From Azospirillum brasilense (GTDB taxonomy: Bacteria > Pseudomonadota > Alphaproteobacteria > Azospirillales > Azospirillaceae): DNA of 64,000 nt. The notes under the pieces are model-generated. The model was given only the letters and a program-made list of their open reading frames with translations. It was not told where the DNA came from and did no database searches. Location: assembly GCF_008365405.1 (NCBI RefSeq), contig NZ_QOKV01000018.1, forward strand, positions 62,001 through 126,000. The letters run 5' to 3'. Shown piece after piece: positions 1-8,587 of the stretch (positions within the stretch are counted from its first letter, which is position 1; every line of letters starts with the position of its first letter). A program made the position numbers and the translations under genes.

Positions 1-520
1 GTTCAAGCCGCTGGTGCTGGCCATCGTGCTGTCGCCGGTCGTCGTGCCGGGCGTCATCACCGCGGTCGGCCTGTACTTCTTCTTCGCGCCGCTGGGGCTG
101 ACCGGCAGCTACGCCGGCCTGATCCTGGCGCACACGGCGCTGTCCACGCCCTTCGTGGTCATCACGGTCAGCGCGACGCTGCAGAGCTTCGACATGAACC
201 TGGCGCGGGCCGCGGCCTCGCTCGGCGCCTCGCCGATCTACGCCTTCCGCCGGGTCATCCTGCCGCTGATCCTGCCGGGTCTGGCCTCGGGCGCCCTGTT
301 CGCCTTCGCCACCAGCTTTGACGAGGTGGTGGTGGTGCTGTTCATGGCGGGACCGGAGCAGCGCACCCTGCCCCGCGAGATGTTCAGCGGCATCCGCGAG
401 AACATCAGCCCGACCATCACGGCGGCGGCGGTGATCCTGACGACCATCTCGGTCATCCTGCTCGCCACGCTGGAGGCGCTGCGCCGCCGCAACGAGCGGC
501 TGAAGGGCAACCTGCGCTGA
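1..520 (+). CDS. ABC transporter permease, PotC/YdcV type (5' end outside window)
   Basis: This is the C-terminal part of an inner-membrane permease read in frame from base 2; the true start lies upstream. Several hydrophobic segments are visible. The cytoplasmic EAA-type loop reads RAAASLGASPIYAFRRVILP, the ATPase-contact motif of spermidine/putrescine-type importers. The family normally has about 260-280 residues, so roughly 100 are missing. The genes that follow (PuuR-like regulator, gabD, gabT) handle putrescine/GABA breakdown, which supports a polyamine or GABA substrate. The substrate itself is inferred from context only. Confidence 0.85.
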   Translation, partial: FKPLVLAIVLSPVVVPGVITAVGLYFFFAPLGLTGSYAGLILAHTALSTPFVVITVSATLQSFDMNLARAAASLGASPIYAFRRVILPLILPGLASGALFAFATSFDEVVVVLFMAGPEQRTLPREMFSGIRENISPTITAAAVILTTISVILLATLEALRRRNERLKGNLR

Positions 521-529
521 CATGAAAAA

Positions 530-563
530 GCCGGGCGGCCCGATGGGCGGCCCGGCCTTTCCT
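530..563. terminator. bidirectional intrinsic terminator
   Basis: A 12-bp stem with one G-G mismatch (530-541 with 545-556) and a 3-nt loop is followed by a pyrimidine-rich tract on the + side and has A-rich sequence on its left. It lies between the convergent permease and XRE-cupin genes and probably ends both transcripts. Confidence 0.7.
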
Positions 564-582
564 CAAATCCGGTGGAGTGATG

Positions 583-1167
583 TCACAGGTACGGCGGGGT
601 GCAGGCGCTGATGATTTCGCATTCCTCGTCGCCGAGGTTGCGAAAGCGGTGCGGGATGCGGCTGTCGAAGAGATAGGCGTCGCCGGGGCCGAGGATTTCC
701 TTGCGGTCGCCGACCGTCAGCTCAATCCGGCCCTTGATGATGACGCCGCCCTCCTCCGATTCGTGCTGGAGCATGGTGCGGCCGCCGGTGTCGGCGCCGG
801 GGGCGTACTTCTCGTGCAGCACCTGAAGGTTGCGGCCGCGCAGGTCGCCCACCTGCCGGAAGGAGATGGAGCCGACCCGGCTCTTCACCAATCCGGTCAG
901 TTCGACCAGATCGCCGCCCTTGAAGAAGATCTGCTCGCGCGGCGGCAGGTCGTCGGAGGAGAAGAACTCCGCCAGGGTCATCGGAATGCCCTGGAGCACC
1001 TTGCGCAGCGAGGAGACGGACGGGCTGCACCGGTTCTGTTCGATCAGCGAGATGGTGCCGTTGGTCACGCCCGCCCGTTGCGCCAACTGGCGCTGGGACA
1101 GGGCGTGCGCTTCCCGAACCTGCTTCAGGCGCGCGCCCACGTTGAAATCGACAGCGTCCACATCCAT
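583..1167 (-). CDS. XRE-family regulator with C-terminal cupin domain (PuuR-like)
   Basis: The 194-residue protein has an N-terminal lambda-repressor-type helix-turn-helix at about residues 10-65 (RQLAQRAGVTNGTISLIEQN) and a C-terminal cupin barrel at about 110-185 with a GPGDAYLFDSRIPHRF motif. This architecture is that of PuuR and related repressors of putrescine/GABA catabolism, where the cupin senses the small molecule. The gene is divergent from gabD-gabT and convergent with a polyamine-type permease, which fits control of GABA breakdown. A perfect inverted repeat in the divergent promoter (1250-1265) is a likely operator. The ligand cannot be told from sequence. Confidence 0.85.
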   Translation of the reverse strand: MDVDAVDFNVGARLKQVREAHALSQRQLAQRAGVTNGTISLIEQNRCSPSVSSLRKVLQGIPMTLAEFFSSDDLPPREQIFFKGGDLVELTGLVKSRVGSISFRQVGDLRGRNLQVLHEKYAPGADTGGRTMLQHESEEGGVIIKGRIELTVGDRKEILGPGDAYLFDSRIPHRFRNLGDEECEIISACTPPYL

Positions 1168-1249
1168 GGATCGGTTCCTCGCTCCTGACCGGAAGGCATA
1201 CCGGATTCGCGTGTGTGCGTCATCAAAAACTCAACACCCGATTAGGGTT

Positions 1250-1265
1250 GTTTAATTTATTAAAC
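1250..1265. promoter_or_regulatory. candidate operator of the XRE-cupin regulator
   Basis: The perfect palindrome GTTTAA-TTTA-TTAAAC lies in an AT-rich pocket of the otherwise GC-rich divergent region between the regulator (start 1167) and gabD (start 1308). Position and symmetry fit a dimeric XRE-cupin repressor site; assignment to this regulator is inferred. Confidence 0.5.
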
Positions 1266-1307
1266 ATGGGTACGCTCCCTTCACATCGCAAATCGAGGCT
1301 GATTTCC

Positions 1308-2768
1308 ATGCTGTCGCTGAACGACCAGAGCCTTCTTCGGACGCAAGCCTATGTGAACGGCGCGTGGCGCGACGCCGTCTCCGGCAAGACCTTCGCGGTC
1401 ACCAACCCGGCGACGGGCGAGGAGCTGGCCCGGGTCGCCGACGTCGGCGCGGAAGAGACGCGGCAGGCTATCGAGGCCGCCGACGCCGCCCTGCCGGCGT
1501 GGCGCGCCAAGACCGCGAAGGAGCGCGCGGCCATCCTGCGCCGCTGGTTCGAGCTGATCATGGCGGCGCAGGAGGATCTGGCCGTCCTGATGACGCTGGA
1601 GCAGGGCAAGCCGCTGGCCGAGGCCCGTGGCGAGGTTGCCTACGGCGCCAGCTTCATCGAGTGGTTCGCCGAGGAGGGCAAGCGGGTCTACGGCGACGTG
1701 ATTCCCAGCTTCGCCGGCAACAAGCGCATCGTCGTCCTGAAGGAGCCGATCGGCGTCGTCGCGGCGATCACCCCGTGGAACTTCCCCAACGCGATGATCA
1801 CCCGCAAGGTCGGCCCGGCGCTGGCCGCCGGCTGCACCATCGTGGTCAAGCCGGCCGAGGACACCCCGCTGTCCGCACTGGCGCTGGCCGAACTGGCCGA
1901 GCGCGCCGGGGTGCCGGCCGGGGTGTTTAACATCGTCACCGGGTCCGACCCGGTCGCCATCGGCGGCGAGCTGACCGCCAGCCCGATCGTGCGCAAGCTG
2001 TCCTTCACCGGCTCGACCGAGGTCGGCAAGATCCTGATGCGCCAGTCGGCCGACACGGTGAAGAAGGTCTCGCTGGAGCTGGGCGGCAACGCGCCCTTCA
2101 TCGTGTTCGACGACGCCGACCTGGACGAGGCGGTCAAGGGCGCGCTCGCGTCCAAGTACCGCAACTCCGGCCAGACCTGCGTCTGCGCCAACCGCCTGCT
2201 GGTCCAGGCCGGCGTCTACGACACCTTCGCCGCCAAGCTGGCCGAGGCGGTAAAGCAGATCCGCGTCGGCAACGGCATGGAGGCCGGGGTCACCCAGGGC
2301 CCGATGATCAACGGCCAGGCCGTCGAGAAGGTCGAGGAGCTGATGGGCGACGCGCTGGCCAAGGGCGCCAAGGTCGCTCTCGGCGGCAAGCGCCATGGCC
2401 TGGGCGGCACCTTCTTCGAGCCGACGATCCTGACCGGCGTCACCACCGAGATGCGCGTGGCCCGCGAGGAAATCTTCGGCCCGGTGGCCCCGCTGTTCAA
2501 GTTCGAGACGGAGGCCGACGCCATCCGCATGGCGAACGATACCGAGTTCGGTCTGGCGGCCTATTTCTACAGCCGGGACATCGGCCGGGTGTGGCGCGTG
2601 GCCGAGCGGCTGGAATACGGCATGGTCGGCATCAACGAAGGCATCCTGTCGACCGAGGTCGCGCCGTTCGGCGGCATCAAGCAGTCGGGCATCGGGCGGG
2701 AAGGCTCCAAGTACGGTGTGGAGGACTTCCTGGAGATCAAGTACCTGTGCGTCGGCCTGGGCGCCTGA
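1308..2768 (+). CDS. gabD: NADP-type succinate-semialdehyde dehydrogenase
   Basis: This cytoplasmic enzyme oxidises succinate semialdehyde to succinate, the last step of GABA degradation. The 486-residue length is normal for GabD. Visible aldehyde dehydrogenase landmarks are the PWNFP motif, the cofactor motif FTGSTEVGK, the general base in LELGG (Glu257) and the catalytic cysteine in GQTC (Cys291). An in-frame extension upstream to 1215 is possible, but ATG 1308 starts at the usual family N-terminus. The gene is 28 bp ahead of gabT and probably co-transcribed with it. Related semialdehyde dehydrogenases (e.g. glutarate semialdehyde) cannot be excluded, but the gabT partner favours GabD. Confidence 0.93.
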   Translation: MLSLNDQSLLRTQAYVNGAWRDAVSGKTFAVTNPATGEELARVADVGAEETRQAIEAADAALPAWRAKTAKERAAILRRWFELIMAAQEDLAVLMTLEQGKPLAEARGEVAYGASFIEWFAEEGKRVYGDVIPSFAGNKRIVVLKEPIGVVAAITPWNFPNAMITRKVGPALAAGCTIVVKPAEDTPLSALALAELAERAGVPAGVFNIVTGSDPVAIGGELTASPIVRKLSFTGSTEVGKILMRQSADTVKKVSLELGGNAPFIVFDDADLDEAVKGALASKYRNSGQTCVCANRLLVQAGVYDTFAAKLAEAVKQIRVGNGMEAGVTQGPMINGQAVEKVEELMGDALAKGAKVALGGKRHGLGGTFFEPTILTGVTTEMRVAREEIFGPVAPLFKFETEADAIRMANDTEFGLAAYFYSRDIGRVWRVAERLEYGMVGINEGILSTEVAPFGGIKQSGIGREGSKYGVEDFLEIKYLCVGLGA

Positions 2769-2796
2769 CGCCATCCTTTCCAATCGGGGGTTTGAG

Positions 2797-4083
2797 ATGA
2801 GCAACCAGTCCTTCCAGGATCGTCGCAACGTCGCCGTTCCGCGCGGCCTTGCCAACGCCATGCCGGTCTATGTCGACCGCGCCGAGAACGCCGAGCTGTG
2901 GGACGTCGAGGGCAACCGCTTCATCGACTTCGCCGGCGGCATCGCGGTGCTGAACACCGGACACCGCCATCCGAAGATCATCGAGGCGGTGAAGGCCCAG
3001 CTCGACCGCTTCACCCACACCTGCGCGATGGTCACGCCCTACGAGTCCTTCGTGACCCTGGCGGAGCGGCTGAACGCGCTGGTTCCGGGCTCCACGCCGA
3101 AGAAGACCGCCTTCTTCACCACGGGTGCGGAAGCCGTCGAGAACGCCGTGAAGATCGCCCGCGCCCACACGGGCCGTCCGGGCGTGATCGCCTTCAGCGG
3201 CGCCTTCCACGGCCGCACGCTGCTGGCGATGGCGCTGACCGGAAAGGTCGTGCCTTACAAGGTCGGCTTCGGCCCCTTCCCGGCCGAGGTCTACCACGCA
3301 CCCTTCCCCAACGCCTACCGCGGGGTCAGCGTCAAGGACAGCCTGACGGCGCTGGAGCAGCTGTTCAAGTCGGACGTGGACGCCACCCGCGTCGCCGCGA
3401 TCATCGTGGAGCCGGTGCAGGGTGAGGGCGGCTTCAACATCGCCCCGCCGGAGTTCCTGCAGTCCCTGCGCAAGATCTGCGACGACAACGGCATCCTGCT
3501 GATCATCGACGAGATCCAGACCGGCTTCGCCCGCACCGGCAAGATGTTCGCCATCGAGCATTCCGGCGTCGAGCCCGACCTGATGACCATGGCGAAGAGC
3601 CTGGCCGGCGGTTTCCCGCTGTCGGCGGTCACCGGCAAGGCGGAGATCATGGACGCCCCGATCCCCGGCGGCATCGGCGGCACCTACGCCGGCAGCCCGC
3701 TGGCGACCACCGCGGCGTTGGCCGTGCTGGACGTCATCGAGGAGGAGAAGCTGATCCAGCGCTCCAACGACCTGGGCGAGCGCATCGCCGGCCGCTTCCG
3801 CACCATGGCCCAGCGCAACACGCTGTCGGTGATCGGCGACGTGCGCAACCTGGGCGGCATGATCGCCATGGAGCTGGTGAAGGACCGCGGCACCAAGGAG
3901 CCGGCGCCGGAGCTGACCAAGGCGCTGGTCGCCAAGGCGGCGGAGAAGGGCCTCGTCCTGCTGTCCTGCGGCACCTACGGCAACGTGATCCGCATCCTGG
4001 TTCCGCTGACCGCGTCGGACGCGCTGGTGGACGAGGGCCTGGACATCATCGAGCGCTCCCTGGAGGAGCTGGTCTCTGCGTAA
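2797..4083 (+). CDS. gabT: 4-aminobutyrate aminotransferase
   Basis: This is a class-III PLP aminotransferase of 428 residues that moves the amino group of GABA to 2-oxoglutarate, giving succinate semialdehyde for GabD. The cofactor-site motif DEIQTGFARTGK and the PLP lysine in MAKSLAGG (Lys267, matching the usual GabT position) are visible. ATG 2797 follows a purine-rich GGGGG ribosome site; an in-frame extension to 2716 would run into gabD and is rejected. A strong intrinsic terminator at 4139-4173 ends the gabDT unit. It could also take 5-aminovalerate, as many GabT enzymes do. Confidence 0.93.
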   Translation: MSNQSFQDRRNVAVPRGLANAMPVYVDRAENAELWDVEGNRFIDFAGGIAVLNTGHRHPKIIEAVKAQLDRFTHTCAMVTPYESFVTLAERLNALVPGSTPKKTAFFTTGAEAVENAVKIARAHTGRPGVIAFSGAFHGRTLLAMALTGKVVPYKVGFGPFPAEVYHAPFPNAYRGVSVKDSLTALEQLFKSDVDATRVAAIIVEPVQGEGGFNIAPPEFLQSLRKICDDNGILLIIDEIQTGFARTGKMFAIEHSGVEPDLMTMAKSLAGGFPLSAVTGKAEIMDAPIPGGIGGTYAGSPLATTAALAVLDVIEEEKLIQRSNDLGERIAGRFRTMAQRNTLSVIGDVRNLGGMIAMELVKDRGTKEPAPELTKALVAKAAEKGLVLLSCGTYGNVIRILVPLTASDALVDEGLDIIERSLEELVSA

Positions 4084-4138
4084 GGCTGGGGCCTGATTTT
4101 TCAGGCCTGATTTCTCAGCGATGTCCCCTGACTGCACG

Positions 4139-4173
4139 CCCTCCTTCCCACATGGGAAGGAGGGTTTTTTTTT
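4139..4173 (+). terminator. intrinsic terminator after gabT
   Basis: A perfect 11-bp stem (4139-4149 with 4154-4164) and a 4-nt loop are followed by nine T residues. It is a textbook Rho-independent terminator for gabD-gabT. Confidence 0.92.
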
Positions 4174-4228
4174 GTGCGCCCGCCCGCCCACGCTTTAGGA
4201 TGAGGGCACGGGGCGGAGGGGCGAGCGC

Positions 4229-5089
4229 ATGGCCGGCGGGATCGACATCGTCATCATCAAGAAGAACGGGCTGGGCGACGCCGGGGCCAGCGTCTTCGCC
4301 GAGGTCGCGGAAACCCTGCGTTTCGCGCTGCGTCGCCTGGGCATCGACGCGGAGATCGTGTGGAACCGCGTCGGCCGCCGACGCCGCGCCATCGTCCTGG
4401 GCGGGCACGACCTGACGCCGGAGGAAGGCGACCGGTTGCCCAGCGGCACCATCCTCTACAATCTGGAGCAGATCGCCACACTCCACCTCCGCAACGCCCA
4501 TTATCTGGACCTGCTGCGCCGCTGCCGGGTGTGGGACTACAGCCCGCGCAACATCGCCGATCTGGCTCGCCAGGGCATCCGGGCGCGCCTCGTCCCCATC
4601 GGGTATGCCGACGAGATGACCCGTATCCCGAACAGCCCCGCCCCCGGCATCGACGTGCTGTTCTACGGCGCCGTGAACCCGCGCCGCCGCGCCATCCTCG
4701 ACGCGCTGGGCGAGCGCGGCCTGACCGTGGTCAGCCTCCAGCATTATTACGGGGCACTGCGCGACCGCTTCGTCGCCGACGCGAAGCTGGTGCTGAACCT
4801 GCATTACTACGAGGCGGGCATCTTCGAGATCGTCCGCGTCTCGCACCTGCTGTCGAACCGCAAGGCGGTGCTGGCCGAGCGCCACCCCGACACCGAAATC
4901 GAGCCCGACCTGCTGGACGCCATGGCCTTCGCCCCCTATGACGGGTTGGTCGAGGCGGCCTGCGCGCTGGTCGCCGACGGTGCGCGGCGGGAGGCGCTGG
5001 CCGAGGCGGGGTTGCGGTGCATGAAGGGGCGGGATGCGGTGGAAGTGATGTGCGGCGCCGCTGCGGACCTCGGCATCTCTGACTTTTGA
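4229..5089 (+). CDS. glycosyltransferase-like protein (GT-B, CgeB/group-1 type)
   Basis: The 286-residue cytoplasmic protein ends in a pattern typical of group-1 or CgeB-like glycosyltransferases: a conserved LVLNLHYYE strand, then EIVRVSHLLSNRKAV and a final helix region (about residues 190-285). The N-terminal half is shorter than in full GT-B enzymes, so it may be a minimal or divergent member. No signal peptide or membrane span is seen. It stands alone between gabT and a chemoreceptor gene. A decayed partial copy lies about 4.5 kb downstream (9271-9470). Donor and acceptor cannot be inferred. Confidence 0.65.
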   Translation: MAGGIDIVIIKKNGLGDAGASVFAEVAETLRFALRRLGIDAEIVWNRVGRRRRAIVLGGHDLTPEEGDRLPSGTILYNLEQIATLHLRNAHYLDLLRRCRVWDYSPRNIADLARQGIRARLVPIGYADEMTRIPNSPAPGIDVLFYGAVNPRRRAILDALGERGLTVVSLQHYYGALRDRFVADAKLVLNLHYYEAGIFEIVRVSHLLSNRKAVLAERHPDTEIEPDLLDAMAFAPYDGLVEAACALVADGARREALAEAGLRCMKGRDAVEVMCGAAADLGISDF

Positions 5090-5457
5090 ATGGGCATGCA
5101 CAACCGGCCCACGAGGGAAGCGGACGTCCTTGGCCCCCTTCCCTCCGCCAAAGGAAGGTTCATCTCCCAGCGCAACACCTGCGCGATCCGATCCTCAGGA
5201 GAAAGCCCTTTTTGATTGTATTCCCTGTTTGTGTGTTTACGAAGACGCCGCGCGCTCATCAATTCTCTATTGCGACAAGAATTCAGAGAGCAATTATCGA
5301 GAATTACAAAAATATGAGCGGTGATTTTTCAAATTTAATCCCACCTCTTTTGATTTTTATTAACTTGCCCGCTTTAGGTCTCATGGCATGGGAGGATGAG
5401 CGCCGCTCTGAAAGACACCTCTTCATAAGATTGGAACCGACGGAAGGGATTGGAACG
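5090..5457. other. AT-rich leader region of the chemoreceptor gene
   Basis: This gap is open in the frame of the downstream chemoreceptor but does not look coding. From about 5205 it turns AT-rich, unlike the GC-rich codons that begin after 5460, and the implied peptide lacks family features. It probably holds the promoter and 5' leader. A weak 6-bp hairpin (CCTTCC with GGAAGG) near 5140-5160 could be a remnant terminator of the glycosyltransferase gene. Confidence 0.5.
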
Positions 5458-7137
5458 TTGTCCAAGTTGACCATAAAATCAAAAGTTGCGATTGTTTTCT
5501 TCATTCTGGCGGCGGTGACGATCGGTTCCAACCTCCTGTCCATCAACCGCCTCTCGGCCGTGAACGATCTCACGACGGAGAGTGAGGAGAATTGGATGCC
5601 GAGCGCGGTGCTTTTGGGCACGCTGAACACCAACACCTCCGATTACCGCATCCTGGAAGTGTCGCACATCCTGGCCGCCAGCGCCGAGGAGATGGTCACG
5701 ATCGAGCGGAACCTCGCGGCCATGAAGGCGACGGTGCAGAACAGCCGCGCCAAGTATGAAACGTTCATCTCCTCCCCCGAGGAGCGCCGCGTCTACGAGC
5801 AGTTCGGCCAGAACTGGGACCGCTATCTCACCCTCGGCAGCCAGGTCATCGAACTGTCCCGCAACAAGGACACGGACAAGGCGGCGGATATCCTCCGGAA
5901 TGCGTCGCGAACGCTGTTCGACACGGCGTCCGGCAATCTGATCGAGTTGATCGGCATCAACGCCCAGGGATCGGCGGAGGCCAGCCGGCAAGGCGACGCC
6001 ATATACGGCACCGCCCGCACGCTTCTGATCGCGGCCTTCATCCTCGGCGCGCTCGTCTGCCTGGTCGGAGCGCTGACGATGATCCGCGGCGTGTCGGCCC
6101 CGATCGCCGCGATGACCGAGGCGATGCGGCGTCTGGCCGGCGGCGACAGGACCATCGCGATCCCCTCCGTCGAACGGAAGGACGAGATCGGCGCCATGGC
6201 TTCGGCCGTCCAGGTCTTCAAGGAGAGCATGATCGAACGCGAACGCTTGGCCGCCGAGCAGGAAGCCGAGCGGATCGCCAAGGAAAAGCGCACCATGGAG
6301 GTCGAGCGCCTGATCGAGGGCTTCGACCGGACGGTGTCGAATGTCCTGGGCAGTGTGGCGTCGGCTTCCACCGAACTCAGCCGGACGGCCGGAAGCATGG
6401 TCGAACTGGCCCACCAGACCAACCAGCAGGCCGGCTCGTCGGCCGCCGCCGCGGAACAGACGTCCGCCAACGTGCAGACGGTCGCCGCGGCGACGGAGGA
6501 AATGGCCGCCTCCACCCAGGAGATCGCCCGTCAGGTGTCGCGGTCCACGGAGGTCGCCGAGCGGGCCGTGCAGGAGGCCCAGCAGACCGGGGTGACGGTG
6601 CGCGGTCTGGCGGACGCGACCAACCGCATCGGCGAGGTGGTGAAGCTGATCAGCGACATCGCCAGCCAGACCAACCTTCTGGCGCTGAACGCGACCATCG
6701 AGGCCGCAAGGGCCGGCGAGGCCGGCAAGGGATTCGCCGTCGTCGCCAGCGAGGTGAAGGCGCTCGCCAACCAGACGGGCAAGGCCACGGAGGAGATCGC
6801 CACGCAGATCGCCAGCGTCCAGTCGGCCACGAGCGGCACCGTCACCGCCATTGAGGGAATCGGGCAGACCATCACCAGCATCAACGAGATCGCCGCGACC
6901 ATCGCCGCCGCCATCGAGGAGCAGAACGCCACGACCGGCGAGATCACCCGCAACGTCCAACAGGCGGCCCAGGGCACCCAGCAGGTCAGCGACAACGTCC
7001 TCCAGGTCAACGAGGGGGCCACGCAGACGGGTGCGGCGGCAACGCAGGTGCTCGGCGCGTCCGACGAGCTGGCGCACCAGTCCGAAACCCTGCGCCGCGA
7101 GGTCGAGACCTTCCTCGCCGGCATCCGCGCCGCCTGA
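5458..7137 (+). CDS. methyl-accepting chemotaxis protein with four-helix-bundle sensor
   Basis: This transmembrane chemoreceptor signals to the CheA/CheW array. From the chosen TTG (5458) the order is TM1 (about 8-28), a periplasmic 4HB_MCP-like sensor (about 30-180), TM2 (about 185-207), HAMP, and a cytoplasmic coiled coil with the hairpin core LLALNATIEAARAGEAGKGF. Length is 559 residues. TTG 5458 is preceded by GGAAGGGA at 8 nt and puts TM1 right at the N-terminus; upstream ATGs (5314, 5384) lack a ribosome site and add non-family sequence. The gene is monocistronic with a strong terminator. The ligand is unknown. Confidence 0.9.
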   Translation: MSKLTIKSKVAIVFFILAAVTIGSNLLSINRLSAVNDLTTESEENWMPSAVLLGTLNTNTSDYRILEVSHILAASAEEMVTIERNLAAMKATVQNSRAKYETFISSPEERRVYEQFGQNWDRYLTLGSQVIELSRNKDTDKAADILRNASRTLFDTASGNLIELIGINAQGSAEASRQGDAIYGTARTLLIAAFILGALVCLVGALTMIRGVSAPIAAMTEAMRRLAGGDRTIAIPSVERKDEIGAMASAVQVFKESMIERERLAAEQEAERIAKEKRTMEVERLIEGFDRTVSNVLGSVASASTELSRTAGSMVELAHQTNQQAGSSAAAAEQTSANVQTVAAATEEMAASTQEIARQVSRSTEVAERAVQEAQQTGVTVRGLADATNRIGEVVKLISDIASQTNLLALNATIEAARAGEAGKGFAVVASEVKALANQTGKATEEIATQIASVQSATSGTVTAIEGIGQTITSINEIAATIAAAIEEQNATTGEITRNVQQAAQGTQQVSDNVLQVNEGATQTGAAATQVLGASDELAHQSETLRREVETFLAGIRAA

Positions 7138-7165
7138 CGCGGCCCAGGCGGTCGCCCAGCGAACG

Positions 7166-7206
7166 AGGCCCTTCCTTGCCGGCACAGCAAGGAAGGGCCT
7201 TCGTTT
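7166..7206. terminator. intrinsic terminator after the chemoreceptor gene
   Basis: A perfect 14-bp stem (7166-7179 with 7187-7200) is followed by TCGTTTC. It sits between the chemoreceptor gene and the convergent DUF1428 gene and may serve both. Confidence 0.85.
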
Positions 7207-7248
7207 CACGTCAGCTTTTGGGGCGGCGTCCGGGTCAGCCGGGATCGC

Positions 7249-7614
7249 TCACAGCTCGACGACCGGCGCGAACCCGCCGAAGATCAGCCGCTTCCCATCG
7301 AAGGGCATCGGATTCGTCTCTGGACTGAACCGCTCGTCGGTCTTCATCAACTCCTCCATCCGCTTCATGGCGGCGTCCCGCGTCGCCTTATCCGGCCATT
7401 CGATCCAGGAGAAGACGACGGTCTCGTCCTCCGTTGCCTGCACCGCCCGGCGGAAATCGGTGAGCTTTCCGTTGGGCACGTCATCGCCCCAGCATTCGAG
7501 GACACGCGTCGCGCCAAGCTCCTTGAACACGCTGTCGGCCTTGTTCGCGTGATCGATGAAGGCCTGCTTGTTGGCCGTCGGAACGGCGATGACGAACCCG
7601 TCGATGTAAGCCAT
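7249..7614 (-). CDS. DUF1428 family protein (YbaA-like)
   Basis: The 121-residue protein matches the DUF1428 pattern: it opens with YIDGFVIAVP, carries the central strand VVFSWIEWPDKATRDA, and ends with KRLIFGGFAPVVE. The fold is a dimeric alpha/beta (ferredoxin-like) barrel; no enzymatic role is established for the family. It is the last gene of a four-gene minus-strand operon with a TetR regulator, an AHSA1-like protein and a PhnB-like VOC protein. Such small proteins often travel together in stress or detoxification operons of GC-rich bacteria. Confidence 0.85.
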   Translation of the reverse strand: MAYIDGFVIAVPTANKQAFIDHANKADSVFKELGATRVLECWGDDVPNGKLTDFRRAVQATEDETVVFSWIEWPDKATRDAAMKRMEELMKTDERFSPETNPMPFDGKRLIFGGFAPVVEL

Positions 7615-7653
7615 GTCTTTCCTCCCTTTTGTTTGAAGTTGCGGCTCCGTCCA

Positions 7654-8088
7654 TCAGGGCGCCGCTGCCTCCGGGCATTTTGCACCGGTGTGGTTCAGCA
7701 TCCAGGGCGTGCCGAAGCGGTCGGTGACCATGGCGAAGCGCTCGGCCCAGAAGGTCTCGCCCGGCGGCATCTCCACGGACCGGGCGTCCTTCGCCAGCAC
7801 CGCGAAGATACGGTCGAACTCGGCGAGCGACGGCGGGGCGATCTGCACCCGGAATCCCTGCGGCGTGCTGTACATGCTGTCCGGCGAATCGGACGCCATC
7901 ACCGTGGTCGCCCCCAGTTTCACCATCATGTTCATCACGAGGTGATCGCCGCCGGGCATCCGGCTGTCCGCATCCGGGGCGTCGCCGTTGCGGAACACAT
8001 AGACGACCTCGCCGCCGAGGGTCTCGGCGTAGTGGGTCATCGCCTCCAGGCAGGTCCCGTTGAAGAACAGGTAAATCGTCGGTTCCAT
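7654..8088 (-). CDS. VOC-superfamily protein, PhnB-like
   Basis: The 144-residue protein has paired beta-alpha-beta-beta-beta modules of the glyoxalase/bleomycin-resistance superfamily. It starts MEPTIYLFFNGTCLEAM, has a central VMNMMVKLGATTVMASDS segment, and ends in DRFGTPWMLNH, the signature of PhnB-like proteins (once mis-annotated as 3-demethylubiquinone methyltransferase). It follows the AHSA1-like gene by 34 bp in the TetR operon. Function of this subgroup is not settled; metal binding or small-molecule binding is plausible. Confidence 0.85.
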   Translation of the reverse strand: MEPTIYLFFNGTCLEAMTHYAETLGGEVVYVFRNGDAPDADSRMPGGDHLVMNMMVKLGATTVMASDSPDSMYSTPQGFRVQIAPPSLAEFDRIFAVLAKDARSVEMPPGETFWAERFAMVTDRFGTPWMLNHTGAKCPEAAAP

Positions 8089-8122
8089 GGTTTCGTTTCC
8101 TCCCGGTAAGACTGTTTTTGAA

Positions 8123-8587
8123 TCAGAGCGTTTTGGCGAGGGCTTCGAGCTGATCGGTCGCTTTGCCCCAGCCTTCGTGGAAGCCCATCGTCTCGTGCTC
8201 GTCGCGGGCCTCGGCGCTCCAGTGCATGGCGCGCGCGGTGTAGAGGGTCTGGCCGGCGCCCGCGTCCTCGAACCGCACGTCGGCGGTCATGAAGGCCCGG
8301 CCCGACGGCCGCCAGCCGGGGCGGAAGGCGTCGGTGAAGACCAGACGCCGCCCCTCCTCCACGTCGAGGAAGACGCCGGGCTCGCCGAAGGATTCGCCGT
8401 TCGGGCCGTTCATCAAGGTGAAGAACTCGCCGCCCGGCCGCAGGTCCATCCGTGCCTCGGACACGAACCAGGGCTTGGGGCAGAACCACTGTTTCAGCAG
8501 CTCGGGTTCGCTCCAGCAGCGCCACAGCGCGCCGCGCGGCGCGTCGAGGCTGCGGGTCAGAACGAGGTCGCGCTCAACATCCGTCAT
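8123..8587 (-). CDS. SRPBCC / AHSA1 family protein
   Basis: The 154-residue protein has the START/Bet v1-like helix-grip fold typical of AHSA1-domain proteins. The motifs DAPRGALWRCWSEPELLKQW near the N-terminus and HEGWGKATDQLEALA at the C-terminus are characteristic. These proteins bind hydrophobic ligands in a central cavity; the ligand here is unknown. The start overlaps the end of the upstream TetR gene by 14 bp, so the two are translationally linked. Confidence 0.87.
   Translation of the reverse strand: MTDVERDLVLTRSLDAPRGALWRCWSEPELLKQWFCPKPWFVSEARMDLRPGGEFFTLMNGPNGESFGEPGVFLDVEEGRRLVFTDAFRPGWRPSGRAFMTADVRFEDAGAGQTLYTARAMHWSAEARDEHETMGFHEGWGKATDQLEALAKTL

Noticed and set aside
1281..2861. 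Long open frames antisense to gabD, gabT, glgX, the BY-kinase and other genes
   Set aside because: In GC-rich DNA the frames opposite real genes stay open by codon bias. These have no family motifs and the overlapping sense genes have catalytic residues in place.
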